Positions 26,166 through 35,329 of a stretch of DNA of 64,000 nt are shown piece after piece. The first letter of the stretch is position 1. Each line of letters opens with the position of its first letter. Location: assembly GCF_002001045.1 (NCBI RefSeq), contig NZ_MUNR01000014.1, forward strand, positions 248,001-312,000, read 5' to 3'. The stretch comes from Rhodanobacter sp. C01. Lineage in GTDB: Bacteria; Pseudomonadota; Gammaproteobacteria; Xanthomonadales; Rhodanobacteraceae. Below the pieces are notes generated by a model. It had not been told where the DNA came from. It ran no database searches and was given only the letters and a program-made list of their open reading frames with translations. The position numbers and the translations under genes were made by a program.

Positions 26166-27536
26166 ATGAGTGCATGGACACAGACGGTGACGGCCAAGGT
26201 GCTGGGCATCGGCGTGCTGGCGCTGCTGATGACGATACCGCTGCTGCAGGTGAGCGGACTGGTGCACGAGCGCCAGCTGTTGCGCGAAACAGCGATTGCG
26301 CAGATCGCGCAAGGCTGGGGTGGGGCACAGGTGCTGGGTGGCCCGGTGTTGACGGTGCCGACATTGCATCAGGCGACGGTGGCGGACAACCAGCCGCCGC
26401 AATGGCGTGCCGGCAGCGAAAGCATCCTGGCCGACACGCTGACCACGGACGTGGCGTTGGCCGTGCAGACGCGGCGCTACGGCATCTACGACGCGCCCGT
26501 GTTCGTCGCCACGGTGAAACTGGATGGCAGTTTCCGGGCGGAGGATCTGGCACAGTTCAAGCAGGCCAGCAATGTCCAGTGGCAGGGCAGCAAGGCCGAG
26601 CTGCGGCTGCCGATCGGCGATCTGCGCGGGTTGCAGGAAGTCGGCGAGTTGCGCATCAATGGCAAGCCGGCACGTTTCGATTCGTCGGCCGACCGTCTCG
26701 GCCCGTGGTCGAACGTGGTGGTGCCGATCGATCTGGACGCATTGGGCAACCAGCCGATCCATGTAGAGATCAGCCTCAAGCTGGCGGGCACCGAGTCGCT
26801 GCAGTTGCTGCCACTGGCGCGCAGCACCGACGTGACGATGCGTGCTCCGTGGCGCGATCCCAGCTTCGTCGGCGCGGCACTGCCGCTGGAACATCAGCTC
26901 GATGCGAAAGGATTCAGCGCGCACTGGCACCTGCTCGATCTCAATCGCAGCTACGGCCAGCACTGGACAGATGGCGGAGATGGCATGGACAAGTCGCTGC
27001 AGGCATCGACGTTCGGCGTGCAGCTGTACCAGCCGGTCGACGTCTACCAGCGCAATGAGCGTGCGGGGAAATACGGGCTGCTGTTCATCGCGATGACTTT
27101 CGTCGCGTTCTTCCTGTTCGAGGTACTCAAGCGGCTGCGTGTGCATCCGGTGCAGTACCTGCTGGTCGGCGCGGCACTGGCCACGTTCTACGTGGTGCTG
27201 CTGGCACTGTCCGAGCAGATCGGTTTCGGCGCGGCGTATGCGGCGGCCGCAGCGGCCGTGGTGCTGATCATCGGCGGCTACGCGACGGCGGTGCTGCGCG
27301 CGCGACGGGCTGGCCTGCTACTGGGCGGCGTGATCGCGTTGATCTACGCGATGCTGTACGGGCTGATCGCCGCCGAGCAGTATGCACTGCTGATCGGTGC
27401 GCTGGTGCTCTTGGTGATGGTCGCGCTGATGATGTACCTGACACGCCGCATCGACTGGTACGCCTACGTACCGATGACGTCGGAACCCGCTGTGCCGCCA
27501 CCGGCGCCGCCAGCCGCTATCATGGTGCAGCCATGA
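26166..27536 (+). CDS. creD: CreD, inner-membrane envelope protein
   Basis: 456 residues. One N-terminal membrane helix (about 12-30) is followed by a large periplasmic region (about 35-300) and a C-terminal cluster of about five or six helices (from GLLFIAMTFVAFFLFEVLKRLRVHPVQYLLVG on). The FEVLKRLRVHPVQYLLVG stretch is a CreD signature. CreD affects envelope integrity and beta-lactam tolerance and is usually controlled by CreBC, but no creABC genes are adjacent. tsaB overlaps its end by 4 nt (ATGA), so the two are translationally coupled. Confidence 0.9.
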   Translation: MSAWTQTVTAKVLGIGVLALLMTIPLLQVSGLVHERQLLRETAIAQIAQGWGGAQVLGGPVLTVPTLHQATVADNQPPQWRAGSESILADTLTTDVALAVQTRRYGIYDAPVFVATVKLDGSFRAEDLAQFKQASNVQWQGSKAELRLPIGDLRGLQEVGELRINGKPARFDSSADRLGPWSNVVVPIDLDALGNQPIHVEISLKLAGTESLQLLPLARSTDVTMRAPWRDPSFVGAALPLEHQLDAKGFSAHWHLLDLNRSYGQHWTDGGDGMDKSLQASTFGVQLYQPVDVYQRNERAGKYGLLFIAMTFVAFFLFEVLKRLRVHPVQYLLVGAALATFYVVLLALSEQIGFGAAYAAAAAAVVLIIGGYATAVLRARRAGLLLGGVIALIYAMLYGLIAAEQYALLIGALVLLVMVALMMYLTRRIDWYAYVPMTSEPAVPPPAPPAAIMVQP

Positions 27537-28225
27537 ACCTGCTCGCGATCGAAACCGCCACCGAAGCCTGCTCCGTTGCCCTGATCCACGGCGACGAACT
27601 GATCGCGCGCAGCGAGATCGCGCCACGCCGGCATACCGAGCTGGTATTGCCGATGGCCGATGCGTTGCTCGCCGAAGCTGGCATCGGCCGCCATGCGCTG
27701 GACGCCATCGCCGTGGGTCGCGGTCCCGGTGCCTTCACCGGTGTGCGGCTCGGCGTATCGCTGGCGCAAGGTGTGGCGCTGGCGCTGGACCTGCCGGTGA
27801 TCACCATTTCGTCGCTGGCTGCGCTGGCGCTGGAAGCTCCGGAAGAGGAAGGCACGGCGATCCTCGCCGTGATCGACGCGCGCATGGGCGATATCTACGC
27901 CGCCTGTTACCGCCGCGATGACAACGGCGGATTGATCGCGCTGGACGACGAACGCATCTGCACCGCCGAGACCCTGCAGTTGCCGCAAGCCGCCGCGTGG
28001 CAGGTCGTCGGCAGCGGCTGGGCCACCTATGCCACGGTACTGTGCGAGCGCCTTACCGGCACCCTGCATTCGGCCGATGGCCTGCGCTATCCGCAGGCTG
28101 CGCATGTCGCCGAGTTGGCGCTGCGCGAATTCAGGGCTGGCCGTATGCAGGCACCGGAGCTGGCATTGCCGGTGTATCTGCGCGACAAGGTGGCGTTGAC
28201 GCTGGTGGAACAGGGCAAGGCCTGA
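27533..28225 (+). CDS. tsaB: TsaB, tRNA N6-threonylcarbamoyladenosine biosynthesis subunit
   Basis: 230 residues. The ASKHA-type N-terminus NLLAIETATEACSVAL and the GRGPGAFTGVRLGVSLAQG motif identify TsaB (YeaZ). TsaB forms a complex with TsaD and TsaE that transfers threonylcarbamoyl to A37 of tRNAs reading ANN codons; TsaB itself is the non-catalytic partner of TsaD. Length is normal. The start overlaps the creD stop by 4 nt. Confidence 0.95.
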   Translation: MNLLAIETATEACSVALIHGDELIARSEIAPRRHTELVLPMADALLAEAGIGRHALDAIAVGRGPGAFTGVRLGVSLAQGVALALDLPVITISSLAALALEAPEEEGTAILAVIDARMGDIYAACYRRDDNGGLIALDDERICTAETLQLPQAAAWQVVGSGWATYATVLCERLTGTLHSADGLRYPQAAHVAELALREFRAGRMQAPELALPVYLRDKVALTLVEQGKA

Positions 28226-28452
28226 GCTACCTATTTGCTGAGCTGTGGAATGCTATTTTCACGAAGCTCTGTATTGCTGAAATCAGGTTAACCCAATTTC
28301 TGTCAACAATTCAAAATAGCTCTGGTACCCCGAGACCTGCTGTCCTGCCGGCTTTTCTTCGACGCACGGACATGGATGACGCCTTTTCGCTTTACTCAGC
28401 CGCGCGTCGCTTAACGGCCCAAACAGGCTAGGCCTGCGGTGGTTCCCTGCAC

Positions 28453-28481
28453 AAAAAAAGAGCCGGGCTTTCGCCCGGCTC
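28453..28481 (-). terminator. Intrinsic terminator of the S53 peptidase gene
   Basis: Perfect 9-base arms (28460-28468 and 28473-28481) with a 4-base loop. On the minus strand the hairpin is followed by seven T residues (28459-28453). It lies 28 bases beyond the peptidase stop and is the clearest Rho-independent terminator in the window. Confidence 0.9.
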
Positions 28482-28508
28482 AGGTTTATATGGAATCAGT
28501 AGGACGTG

Positions 28509-31500
28509 TTAAAAAAAGTCCGGGAAAATTCCATTGTCAGCAGGATAACCCTGCAGGCGATTGGGAGCCACTTGCGCACCTGCCGGGACGGTTATGGCCG
28601 CCCCCGTCGGATCGGTGAGCATGAACGACTGGAAGCCGTTGCCCAGGCTGGTCCACAGATAAGCGTTGCCTGCGGCGTTGGTGAACAGGATATCCACGAG
28701 GCCATCACCGTTGAAGTCGCCGATTGTCGCGATCGAGTATCCCGGTGCGAGCGCACGCGTCTGGGTCTGGACGATCGATGTTCCGTTCATGAGCCACCAA
28801 CCGAACTGGTTGGTGCTGGTGTTGGTCCAGAGCAGGTCGCTGTCGCCATCGCCATTGACGTCGCCGGCCCCCTGCAGGGTCCAGCCTGCCGGGACATTCT
28901 CGATGAAGTGCGAGGTAAACACGCCACCCAGCGGGCCCCCGTCGTTGGTCCAGATATACAAGTCGTTGCTCGGGCCCATCCAGACAAAATCGGCGTAGTA
29001 ATTGCCGCTGACGTTGGCCAGGGTGAGTTTGTAGCCACTGGCTGCCGTGATGAGTGGCGACATCGTATGCGTCACGGTACCGACGGCTCCCGTGGTGGCA
29101 CCGGCTGTGAAGGTGTTGAACGTCCACCAGCCAACCTGACCCGACGCATTGTTGCGCCATACGAGCTGCATCTGACCACTGGTGATACGAGCGGCACCGA
29201 CGATGGTCCATCCGGTCGGGTAACTGCCGGCATCATAGGCGGCCGTGTGCCCATTGCCGTCATTGAGCAGGATATACAGCTCGTTGGTGGCAGGGTTGGT
29301 AAAGGCAAAGTCGGCAATGCCATCGCCATTGAAGTCGCCAATGGCGGCGATCGTGTAGCCCTTGAGCAGGCCGGTCTCATTGATGGTTGCATTGACCGTG
29401 CTGCCGACCATGCCGAGTTCGGTCAAGGTGCCCGTGGTGGGGTTGACCAGCGCCACGTCGGTACGTCCATCGACCTGGAACGGAAGCTGACCTTCGTCAC
29501 CCGGGAACTGAGTGGAGTTGGAAGTGAGGAAGTCGCTGGGAGCCATGGGGAAAAATTCATAGCTTCCCCCATCGAATCCCACCTTGTTGTAGTTGACCGA
29601 AGCACTGGCCAAGTTGGCGGCATTCACCGAGCCCAGGCCGGTGGCGTAGCTGTAACCGGCATTCGTGGCATAGGCGGGCACCAGGCTGACGCTGCCGCCG
29701 AGGCTGAGCACGCCATAGGCATCGAGCCCACGGCTATAGCAACTCGGCGTACCTGCATAGCACGGAACATCGATATTGCCCACGGTGACGTTGTTGAATA
29801 CACACTTATTGCCCGCAAGCGGGGTAGTCGACGAATTGCAGGCGGCCACGGAAGCGGTGTTGGGTGCCCCCTGGGTGCCGTATTCGCGCGTACCGAACAG
29901 GTACATCGCCGGATTCACGTTGCCCAGGGAAAAGCTCTCACCCGAATTACCCAGCGAGACAGCCATGGCCTGATCCACCAAGGCCTGGATACCGGCCATG
30001 GCCGGTGAAGCGAACGAGGTACCGCCGGCCGAGTTGTAGACCACGTCATCCGGGTTGGTGTAGTCACAGGTCGTGCCGCCTTCGTTCGCATCCGACATGC
30101 AGTACAGCAGCGCATGACCATACAGGCCATTGGCGGCAAACAGGGATACGTCCGGAAGCATGCGAACATTTTGTGCAGCTGAACCGTACACGCCTACCTG
30201 CCAGCTGGGCTTGTAGAAGTCTGCACTGGCACCGCCACCACCACCGGCTGTATCCAGGAAATTCTGACCGAAGCTGGTGTTGCAGAACGCCTCGCCATCG
30301 CCGGTCCCCGAATGCCCGTTGCCGGCTTCCAGGGTAAACAGCACATTGCTTGCGCAGGAGTCATTCCAGGTCTGCTCCGGCACATAGCCCAGCGCCGATC
30401 CGCCATTGGCAGCATTGGTGCTGCTCCAGTAGGTGGCGGCCTTGCCGATGTCGTAGAAGTCGGTACCACCCACAGCGGTATCGTACGGAGTGGAGGCGAG
30501 ACCATTGACCGCTACGCCGTATGAAGCGGCAGCCTCATTCTGATCACACCCTGCGGCGCCAGCATCGTCCGATGCAACGAAGACGGTGGTGCCTTCGGCC
30601 ACCGCTTCGCCCCAGAGTTCCACGACCTCTTCTTCCCCCGGACCCTGCGCAACTTCGCAGCCGCCGTAGCTCAGACTCATGACCTGCGGAGGATTGTTGT
30701 CCAGCAGATTTTCGGCGGCGATAAACGGACCAAAGTCGGTATCGCTGTCGGCACAAGCGGCAAACGTGATGTTGGCATCCGGTGCCGCCGCACCCGCCCA
30801 CTCGGCGTCCAAAGCGGCTTCACCCTCATCACCGTTAGTGCCTGGATCGACGCAGGAGCCACCACCGTCGTCGACGCTGGTATAGCTCACGACACCAGCC
30901 GCATTGCCTGGCAGGAACGCCGAACGGAACGTGGCGATGTCAGCGGGCAGCACATCGGTGCGCTCGAGCACGGCGATGGTCTGGCCGGCACCACGAATCG
31001 GTGTGGTCGAGCCAGCGATGGCGGTGCCCGCCCACAACGAATTGACGTTGTAGATGGTGTTGAAGTCCGCCGGAACGACGTCGTATTGCGTGTTGGGATT
31101 AACGTCACCCGGAGGATTCGTGAAGCCTGGTGCATTGGCGACCTTGGTCCAGTGGCCGGTGCTGCCCTTCTTGACCGTGCCCACATCCTTCTTTTGCGAC
31201 TTCGGGAAGAAGTCGTTCAGCGAGGCGACGCCAGCGACAACCTGGGACAGCGCCGCAGGAATTTGCTGGGCACTGGCATTGGCAAAATGCTTCTCGCCAT
31301 TGACGGTATAGCTGTGCAACTGGGTATGGAATGCACTTTGCACGGCGGCGACATTGCCGGAGAAATGCAGACGCATGCCGGACTTGGACAGGCTGCCGAC
31401 GCTCAGGCCCTGTGACCTCAGCCACTGGCTGACCTTGGCGATGTCCTGCTTGGACGGGCCGAATTTGTCGCCGAGCTGCTGCGCCGTCAGCCACTTGTGA

Positions 31501-31829
31501 AAGTAGGGCGAATGCGGAGTAGTCAGCTGGGTGAGATAGGACTCATAACGGGCTTGGACATCCGGGCTGCGTTTGAGCAGGAGTGTCATGCCCTTGAGTT
31601 GCTTGCTTGAGGTAAGCGCGCCGGTATCGAACTTGGCGCTCGCTGCCGGCAGCACGCTGCCTTTGACCGCGACGAGCTGGCTGCTGTCCACGGCGCTCGT
31701 GATGAGCGGCGCGGCGGCCGTCATTGGAATATTTGGTGCAGCCTTCGGTGCCGTGGCCTGTACAGCGGGTAGACCGCCGACAACCACCAGCCCGCATGTG
31801 GCAAGCCACATGAAGTGTTTGTTGTGCAT
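28509..31829 (-). CDS. Secreted S53 (sedolisin/kumamolisin) peptidase with FG-GAP tail
   Basis: 1106 residues. Signal peptide (about 1-25), pro-kumamolisin activation domain (about 50-210), then a sedolisin catalytic domain with E337 and D341 (GEAALDAEW), oxyanion Asp near D421 (FVASDDAG) and Ser605 in GGTSFASPAMAG. The C-terminal third has FG-GAP/VCBS-like repeats with DFNGDGIADF, DVNGDGDSDLLW and DFNGDGLVDILF (near residues 830, 988 and 1038) that resemble Ca-binding beta-propeller blades. Such enzymes are acid-active endopeptidases secreted for protein degradation. Start: ATG 31829 with AAAGGGG 7 nt upstream. Base composition is somewhat less GC-rich than its neighbours. Confidence 0.93.
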   Translation of the reverse strand: MHNKHFMWLATCGLVVVGGLPAVQATAPKAAPNIPMTAAAPLITSAVDSSQLVAVKGSVLPAASAKFDTGALTSSKQLKGMTLLLKRSPDVQARYESYLTQLTTPHSPYFHKWLTAQQLGDKFGPSKQDIAKVSQWLRSQGLSVGSLSKSGMRLHFSGNVAAVQSAFHTQLHSYTVNGEKHFANASAQQIPAALSQVVAGVASLNDFFPKSQKKDVGTVKKGSTGHWTKVANAPGFTNPPGDVNPNTQYDVVPADFNTIYNVNSLWAGTAIAGSTTPIRGAGQTIAVLERTDVLPADIATFRSAFLPGNAAGVVSYTSVDDGGGSCVDPGTNGDEGEAALDAEWAGAAAPDANITFAACADSDTDFGPFIAAENLLDNNPPQVMSLSYGGCEVAQGPGEEEVVELWGEAVAEGTTVFVASDDAGAAGCDQNEAAASYGVAVNGLASTPYDTAVGGTDFYDIGKAATYWSSTNAANGGSALGYVPEQTWNDSCASNVLFTLEAGNGHSGTGDGEAFCNTSFGQNFLDTAGGGGGASADFYKPSWQVGVYGSAAQNVRMLPDVSLFAANGLYGHALLYCMSDANEGGTTCDYTNPDDVVYNSAGGTSFASPAMAGIQALVDQAMAVSLGNSGESFSLGNVNPAMYLFGTREYGTQGAPNTASVAACNSSTTPLAGNKCVFNNVTVGNIDVPCYAGTPSCYSRGLDAYGVLSLGGSVSLVPAYATNAGYSYATGLGSVNAANLASASVNYNKVGFDGGSYEFFPMAPSDFLTSNSTQFPGDEGQLPFQVDGRTDVALVNPTTGTLTELGMVGSTVNATINETGLLKGYTIAAIGDFNGDGIADFAFTNPATNELYILLNDGNGHTAAYDAGSYPTGWTIVGAARITSGQMQLVWRNNASGQVGWWTFNTFTAGATTGAVGTVTHTMSPLITAASGYKLTLANVSGNYYADFVWMGPSNDLYIWTNDGGPLGGVFTSHFIENVPAGWTLQGAGDVNGDGDSDLLWTNTSTNQFGWWLMNGTSIVQTQTRALAPGYSIATIGDFNGDGLVDILFTNAAGNAYLWTSLGNGFQSFMLTDPTGAAITVPAGAQVAPNRLQGYPADNGIFPDFF

Positions 31830-32138
31830 TTTTAATCCCCTTTGGATAGATCGATCATCACCGCGTTGCACGGCGGCAATAGCCGGCAACGTCACGCGTT
31901 GGTATGCGATACAACCTTGGATTTCCCCGACCCCCCGGCTACGGCCAATCTCGAAGCACAAATCCGTCCCTGCATCCCAGCCCATGGATCGAATGGCTGA
32001 ATAAAGGGTCCCCGGACAGGTTCGGTTTTCCCGGACAATTTCTCCGAGTGCGTGAGCATTGCAGAACCGCATGACGGATGCACGTGTGCAAGAACTTGCG
32101 CAAGATGCGCGCAAAAAGTGAGGTGTCAGAGCTGGATA
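31830..32138. other. Intergenic region upstream of the S53 peptidase gene
   Basis: 309 bases. It holds the peptidase promoter and the 3' flank of the YeiH-type gene. Two direct copies of CCCGGACA lie at 32011-32018 and 32030-32037, 19 bases apart, about 180 bases before the peptidase start, and could bind a regulator. I see no gene. Confidence 0.5.
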
Positions 32139-33179
32139 TCAGAGCTTTCCGATCACCAATTGCACCATCAGGCTGCTCACCGACACGGCGATCCACACGC
32201 CCAGACCAAGCAGGATCGGCCGCGCACCGCTGGCAATCATCCTGCGCAAATCTGCTGACAGGCCAATCGCGGTCAGCGCCACGATGATCAGGAACTCTGC
32301 CAGCAGATGGATGGCAGGCTGGATCGCTACAGGAACCAGACCTGCGGTGCGTACCGCCGAGGCGACCAGAAACCACAGGATGAACCACGGGAAGATACTG
32401 GCGAGGCTGAAATGGCCGACGCTGCCTTCCTGCTTGTGTCGGCGCTTTTCGCGCGCGGCGACCACAAGGGCAAGGACCAGGCAGACCGGGATGATCAGGG
32501 TGGCACGGGTCAGCTTGACGATGGTGGCGTAGTCGCCGGCGGCATGGCTGTAGCTGTAGCCGGCGGCAACTACCGACGAGGTGTCGTTGATCGCGGTGCC
32601 GGCCCACAGGCCAAAACCCATGTCGGACATGTGCATCAGGTGGCCGAGCAGCGGAAACAGCAGCACCGCGACCAGGTTGAACAGGAAGATGGTGGAGATC
32701 GCGAACGCGGTGTCGTGGTCGTCGGGCCGAATGATCGGTGTCACCGCGGCAATTGCCGAGCCACCGCAGATTGCGGTGCCCACGCCAATCAGGATCTTCA
32801 GCTTGTCGTGCACGCCAAGCCAGCGGCCAAGCAGTCGCGCGGCGAGGAACGCCACGGTCATCGTCACCAGGGTCACCGACAGCGATTCGAGGCCGGTCTT
32901 CGCTACCTGGCTCAGGCTGAGGCCGAAGCCCAGCGTGATGATCGACCACTGCAGCACCTGCTTGCCGGCGAAGGCGATGCCGTGCGCGAACTGTGCACCG
33001 GGAGCGAACAGGTTGCGCACCAGAATACCCAGCACGATGCCGAACACCGGACCGCCGATCAGTGGCGCGAACCGGCCCAGCTGCCAAGCCACCAGCGCGA
33101 TCACGATGGCCAGCAACAGGCCGGGTGCGCGGCTGCGCAACGTGGGGTGGACAAGGGTGGCGATGGATGACGCGTTCAT
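32139..33179 (-). CDS. YeiH-family (UPF0324) putative sulfate exporter
   Basis: 346 residues, mostly hydrophobic, with about ten helices. The segments GIVLGILVRNLFAPGAQFAHGIAF, GVGTAICGGSAIAAVTPI and GLWAGTAINDTSSVVAAGY are characteristic of the UPF0324/YeiH family, related to putative sulfate exporters. The transported compound is not proven for the family. It is divergent from a LysR-type gene, the same pairing as yeiH/yeiE in E. coli, so that regulator probably controls it. Confidence 0.9.
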   Translation of the reverse strand: MNASSIATLVHPTLRSRAPGLLLAIVIALVAWQLGRFAPLIGGPVFGIVLGILVRNLFAPGAQFAHGIAFAGKQVLQWSIITLGFGLSLSQVAKTGLESLSVTLVTMTVAFLAARLLGRWLGVHDKLKILIGVGTAICGGSAIAAVTPIIRPDDHDTAFAISTIFLFNLVAVLLFPLLGHLMHMSDMGFGLWAGTAINDTSSVVAAGYSYSHAAGDYATIVKLTRATLIIPVCLVLALVVAAREKRRHKQEGSVGHFSLASIFPWFILWFLVASAVRTAGLVPVAIQPAIHLLAEFLIIVALTAIGLSADLRRMIASGARPILLGLGVWIAVSVSSLMVQLVIGKL

Positions 33180-33241
33180 GCATGGACTCCGGAAGTTGCG
33201 CCATTGTCCGCGTCCGCATCAATCAGGAAAATTTGGAATAT

Positions 33242-33259
33242 CTGATAAGACGTATAAGA
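33242..33259. promoter_or_regulatory. Tandem 9-base repeat between transporter and LysR genes
   Basis: CTGATAAGA (33242-33250) and CGTATAAGA (33251-33259) are adjacent copies matching at 7 of 9 positions, in an 87-base AT-rich divergent gap, 7 bases before the LysR gene. It is a plausible binding site for the LysR regulator or a promoter element. Confidence 0.4.
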
Positions 33260-33266
33260 TAGGCTG

Positions 33267-34154
33267 ATGATCAACATCAGCCCGCGCCAGCTTGAAGTGT
33301 TCGTGCAGATCGCGTTGCATGGCAGCGTACGTGCCGCCGCCGAGCGGCTGCACCTGACCCAGCCAGCTGCCAGCATGGCACTGGCCGAGATGGAGCGGCA
33401 GCTGGATGCGCCGGTGTTTGCACGCGAACGCGGCCGCCTGCGTCTCAATGCGCGTGGCCGCGAACTGCTGCCGCTGGCGCAGGAGCTGCTGGAGCGGCAT
33501 GCCGAATTCGGCCGACGTGGCAGTGAGGATGGCTCGGCGCTGGGGGGCGAGCTGCGCATCGGCGCCAGCAACACGGTGGGCAATTACCGCGTGGACGAAC
33601 TGCTTGGCACGTTCGTGCGTGCGCATCCCCAGGTAGCGATCCGCCTGCGTGTGGCGAATACCGAGACGATTGCCGCAGGCGTGCTGGATCACGGCCTGGA
33701 CATCGGCTGTGTCGAAGGGCCGGTGACCCATCCCCTGCTGGAAGTGTTGCCGTGGCGCGACGACCTGCTGGTGGTCTGCGCTTCACCCGAGCATCCGCTG
33801 GCACGCAAGCGCAGCCTGAAGCCGACGGATTTCGCCGGTGCGCGCTGGGTATTGCGCGAGCCTGGTTCGGCGACGCGCGCGATCAGCGAGCGGGTGCTGG
33901 CGCAACTTCCTCCTGGCGAAACCGTGCTTGAACTCGATCAGATCGAGGCGATCAAGCAGGTCGTGGTCGCCGGACTGGGCATCGCCTGCCTGCCGGCGGT
34001 GGCGGTTACCGACGCGCTTGCGACGGGACGGTTGAAGGCACTGAAAACCCCGTTCCTCGATCTGCGGCGCAAGCTCTCGCTGTTGCTGCATCGGCAGAAG
34101 TATCGCGGTGCGTTGCTGGACGCATTCCTCGACAGCACCAGTTTTGGCCGTTGA
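33267..34154 (+). CDS. LysR-family transcriptional regulator (YeiE-like)
   Basis: 295 residues. The N-terminal winged helix-turn-helix is at about 1-62 (SPRQLEVFVQIALHGSVRAA, LHLTQPAASMALAEME), followed by a LysR substrate-binding domain with two alpha/beta lobes (about 90-290). Divergent transcription from a YeiH-type transporter matches the usual LysR layout, where the regulator binds the shared region and controls both genes. The effector is unknown; the family partner suggests a sulfur or anion signal, which is inference. Confidence 0.92.
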   Translation: MINISPRQLEVFVQIALHGSVRAAAERLHLTQPAASMALAEMERQLDAPVFARERGRLRLNARGRELLPLAQELLERHAEFGRRGSEDGSALGGELRIGASNTVGNYRVDELLGTFVRAHPQVAIRLRVANTETIAAGVLDHGLDIGCVEGPVTHPLLEVLPWRDDLLVVCASPEHPLARKRSLKPTDFAGARWVLREPGSATRAISERVLAQLPPGETVLELDQIEAIKQVVVAGLGIACLPAVAVTDALATGRLKALKTPFLDLRRKLSLLLHRQKYRGALLDAFLDSTSFGR

Positions 34155-34168
34155 GTCCGTGTCACGGC

Positions 34169-34211
34169 TGACCCGCGGCAGGCCGTCCATGGCCTGCGCA
34201 ATCCGCGGTCA
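34169..34211. terminator. Bipartite hairpin between convergent genes
   Basis: Inner arms GCAGGCC/GGCCTGC (34178-34184, 34191-34197) sit in an outer stem (34169-34177 with 34204-34211, one bulged base). It lies 15 bases after the LysR stop, between convergent genes. There is no U-tract, so intrinsic termination is possible but not clear. Confidence 0.4.
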
Positions 34212-34249
34212 TGCAGAGAATTCGTCCAGGTGCATGGCCGCTTGCGGAG

Positions 34250-35053
34250 TTATTGTCTTGTCGCCACAAACGACATGCTGGTCCCGCGCAGCTTGTCGTC
34301 GACGGCGATGTTCATCGTCGTGCCATCGGCCGCGATGGTCATTTTGGAAATGCTGATCACCTTGCCGTTGCGCTTGTCGGTTTCCTGCAGGCTGTTCTTG
34401 CCGAGCTTCCTGATCGAGACGCTGGTGGTACCCGGATCACCCTTGTAGGGCGCGTCCGTGCCGTCCATCCTGGCGGTGTAGGACTGGCCGGTCGGGCTGG
34501 TCATGCTCAGGTTGTCACCGTCGACCTTGTAGGCGAAGGTCAGTCCGTTGTCGGAAACGCTGCTGTAGCTCGTCGTTCGCCAGGAGCCGGAAATGGCATG
34601 GGCTCCCTTTGGGCCCATGGTCACGCGGGTCATGCTGCCCTTGCCTGTCACCGGGTCGGCATTGGTGTTGCTGCTGTCGGTGAATTCGAAGGTCGCGGTT
34701 TTCCCGTCGGGAGCAACGGTCATGGTTGACGTCGCGACGACCTTGCCGTCGCGCTTGTCGGTCTCCTGGATGGAGTGATCATCGGCGGCCTTGACCGCCA
34801 TCATGTCGAAATAGGGGTGGCCAGTAACCTTGTGATCTTCACCATCTGCCTTGACGCTGATGGCTGGCGCACACGTCTTGCACTCATATATCCCGTTCTG
34901 CAAAAGCAGGACGTCCGGTTTCTTAGGCATGTGAGCCTTGCTCAAATCGACCTTCCAGGTACCGTCGAAGGCATTCTGTGCCATCGCCGGTGCGGGCATC
35001 AGCCACGCTACCAGCAACCCTCCAAGCAACCCGGCGAGCAGTAACTTCTTCAT
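34250..35053 (-). CDS. Secreted protein of unknown function with repeated beta-rich segment
   Basis: 267 residues with a signal peptide (about 1-25, KKLLLAGLLGGLLVAWLMPAPAMA). The mature part starts QNAFDGTWKVDLSKA, a pattern seen in periplasmic proteins of the DUF/lipocalin-like type. Two matching halves contain QETDKRDGKVVATSTMTVAPDG (about 95-116) and QETDKRNGKVISISKMTIAADG (about 227-248), showing an internal duplication. A CKTC motif lies at about 54-57. Start: ATG 35053 with GGGAGGA 6 nt upstream. I recognise no enzymatic motif; a beta-barrel-like binding protein is possible. Confidence 0.75.
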   Translation of the reverse strand: MKKLLLAGLLGGLLVAWLMPAPAMAQNAFDGTWKVDLSKAHMPKKPDVLLLQNGIYECKTCAPAISVKADGEDHKVTGHPYFDMMAVKAADDHSIQETDKRDGKVVATSTMTVAPDGKTATFEFTDSSNTNADPVTGKGSMTRVTMGPKGAHAISGSWRTTSYSSVSDNGLTFAYKVDGDNLSMTSPTGQSYTARMDGTDAPYKGDPGTTSVSIRKLGKNSLQETDKRNGKVISISKMTIAADGTTMNIAVDDKLRGTSMSFVATRQ

Positions 35054-35329
35054 GATGGGTCCTCCCCCAACGCTGTTGATCGGATGCGCGATGTCGGCGG
35101 CGTGGCCGCGCTGAGAATCCGGTTGATCCGCCTGGGCACGCAGCTGCTTCCCCTGACCAGACACAGTGCGCCGGGATATGTAAAAGCTGCCGAAACAATT
35201 CGTGACGAATCGGGAATGGCGGATGCCGGGAATGCGTCAATCGCACTGGCCATCCGAACCGGGCTGAAACGAGGTCGGACCTGTTTGCACGGCCAGTGAC
35301 GCTTTCTTGCAAACAGCTTGAGCGCCTCT

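Noticed and set aside
28506..30008. 500-codon plus-strand frame opposite the S53 peptidase, some of it Gly/Val-rich and protein-like
   Set aside because: It is the complement of the FG-GAP region, whose repeats on the minus strand create a falsely ordered antisense product. It also begins on the peptidase terminator side without a ribosome-binding site.
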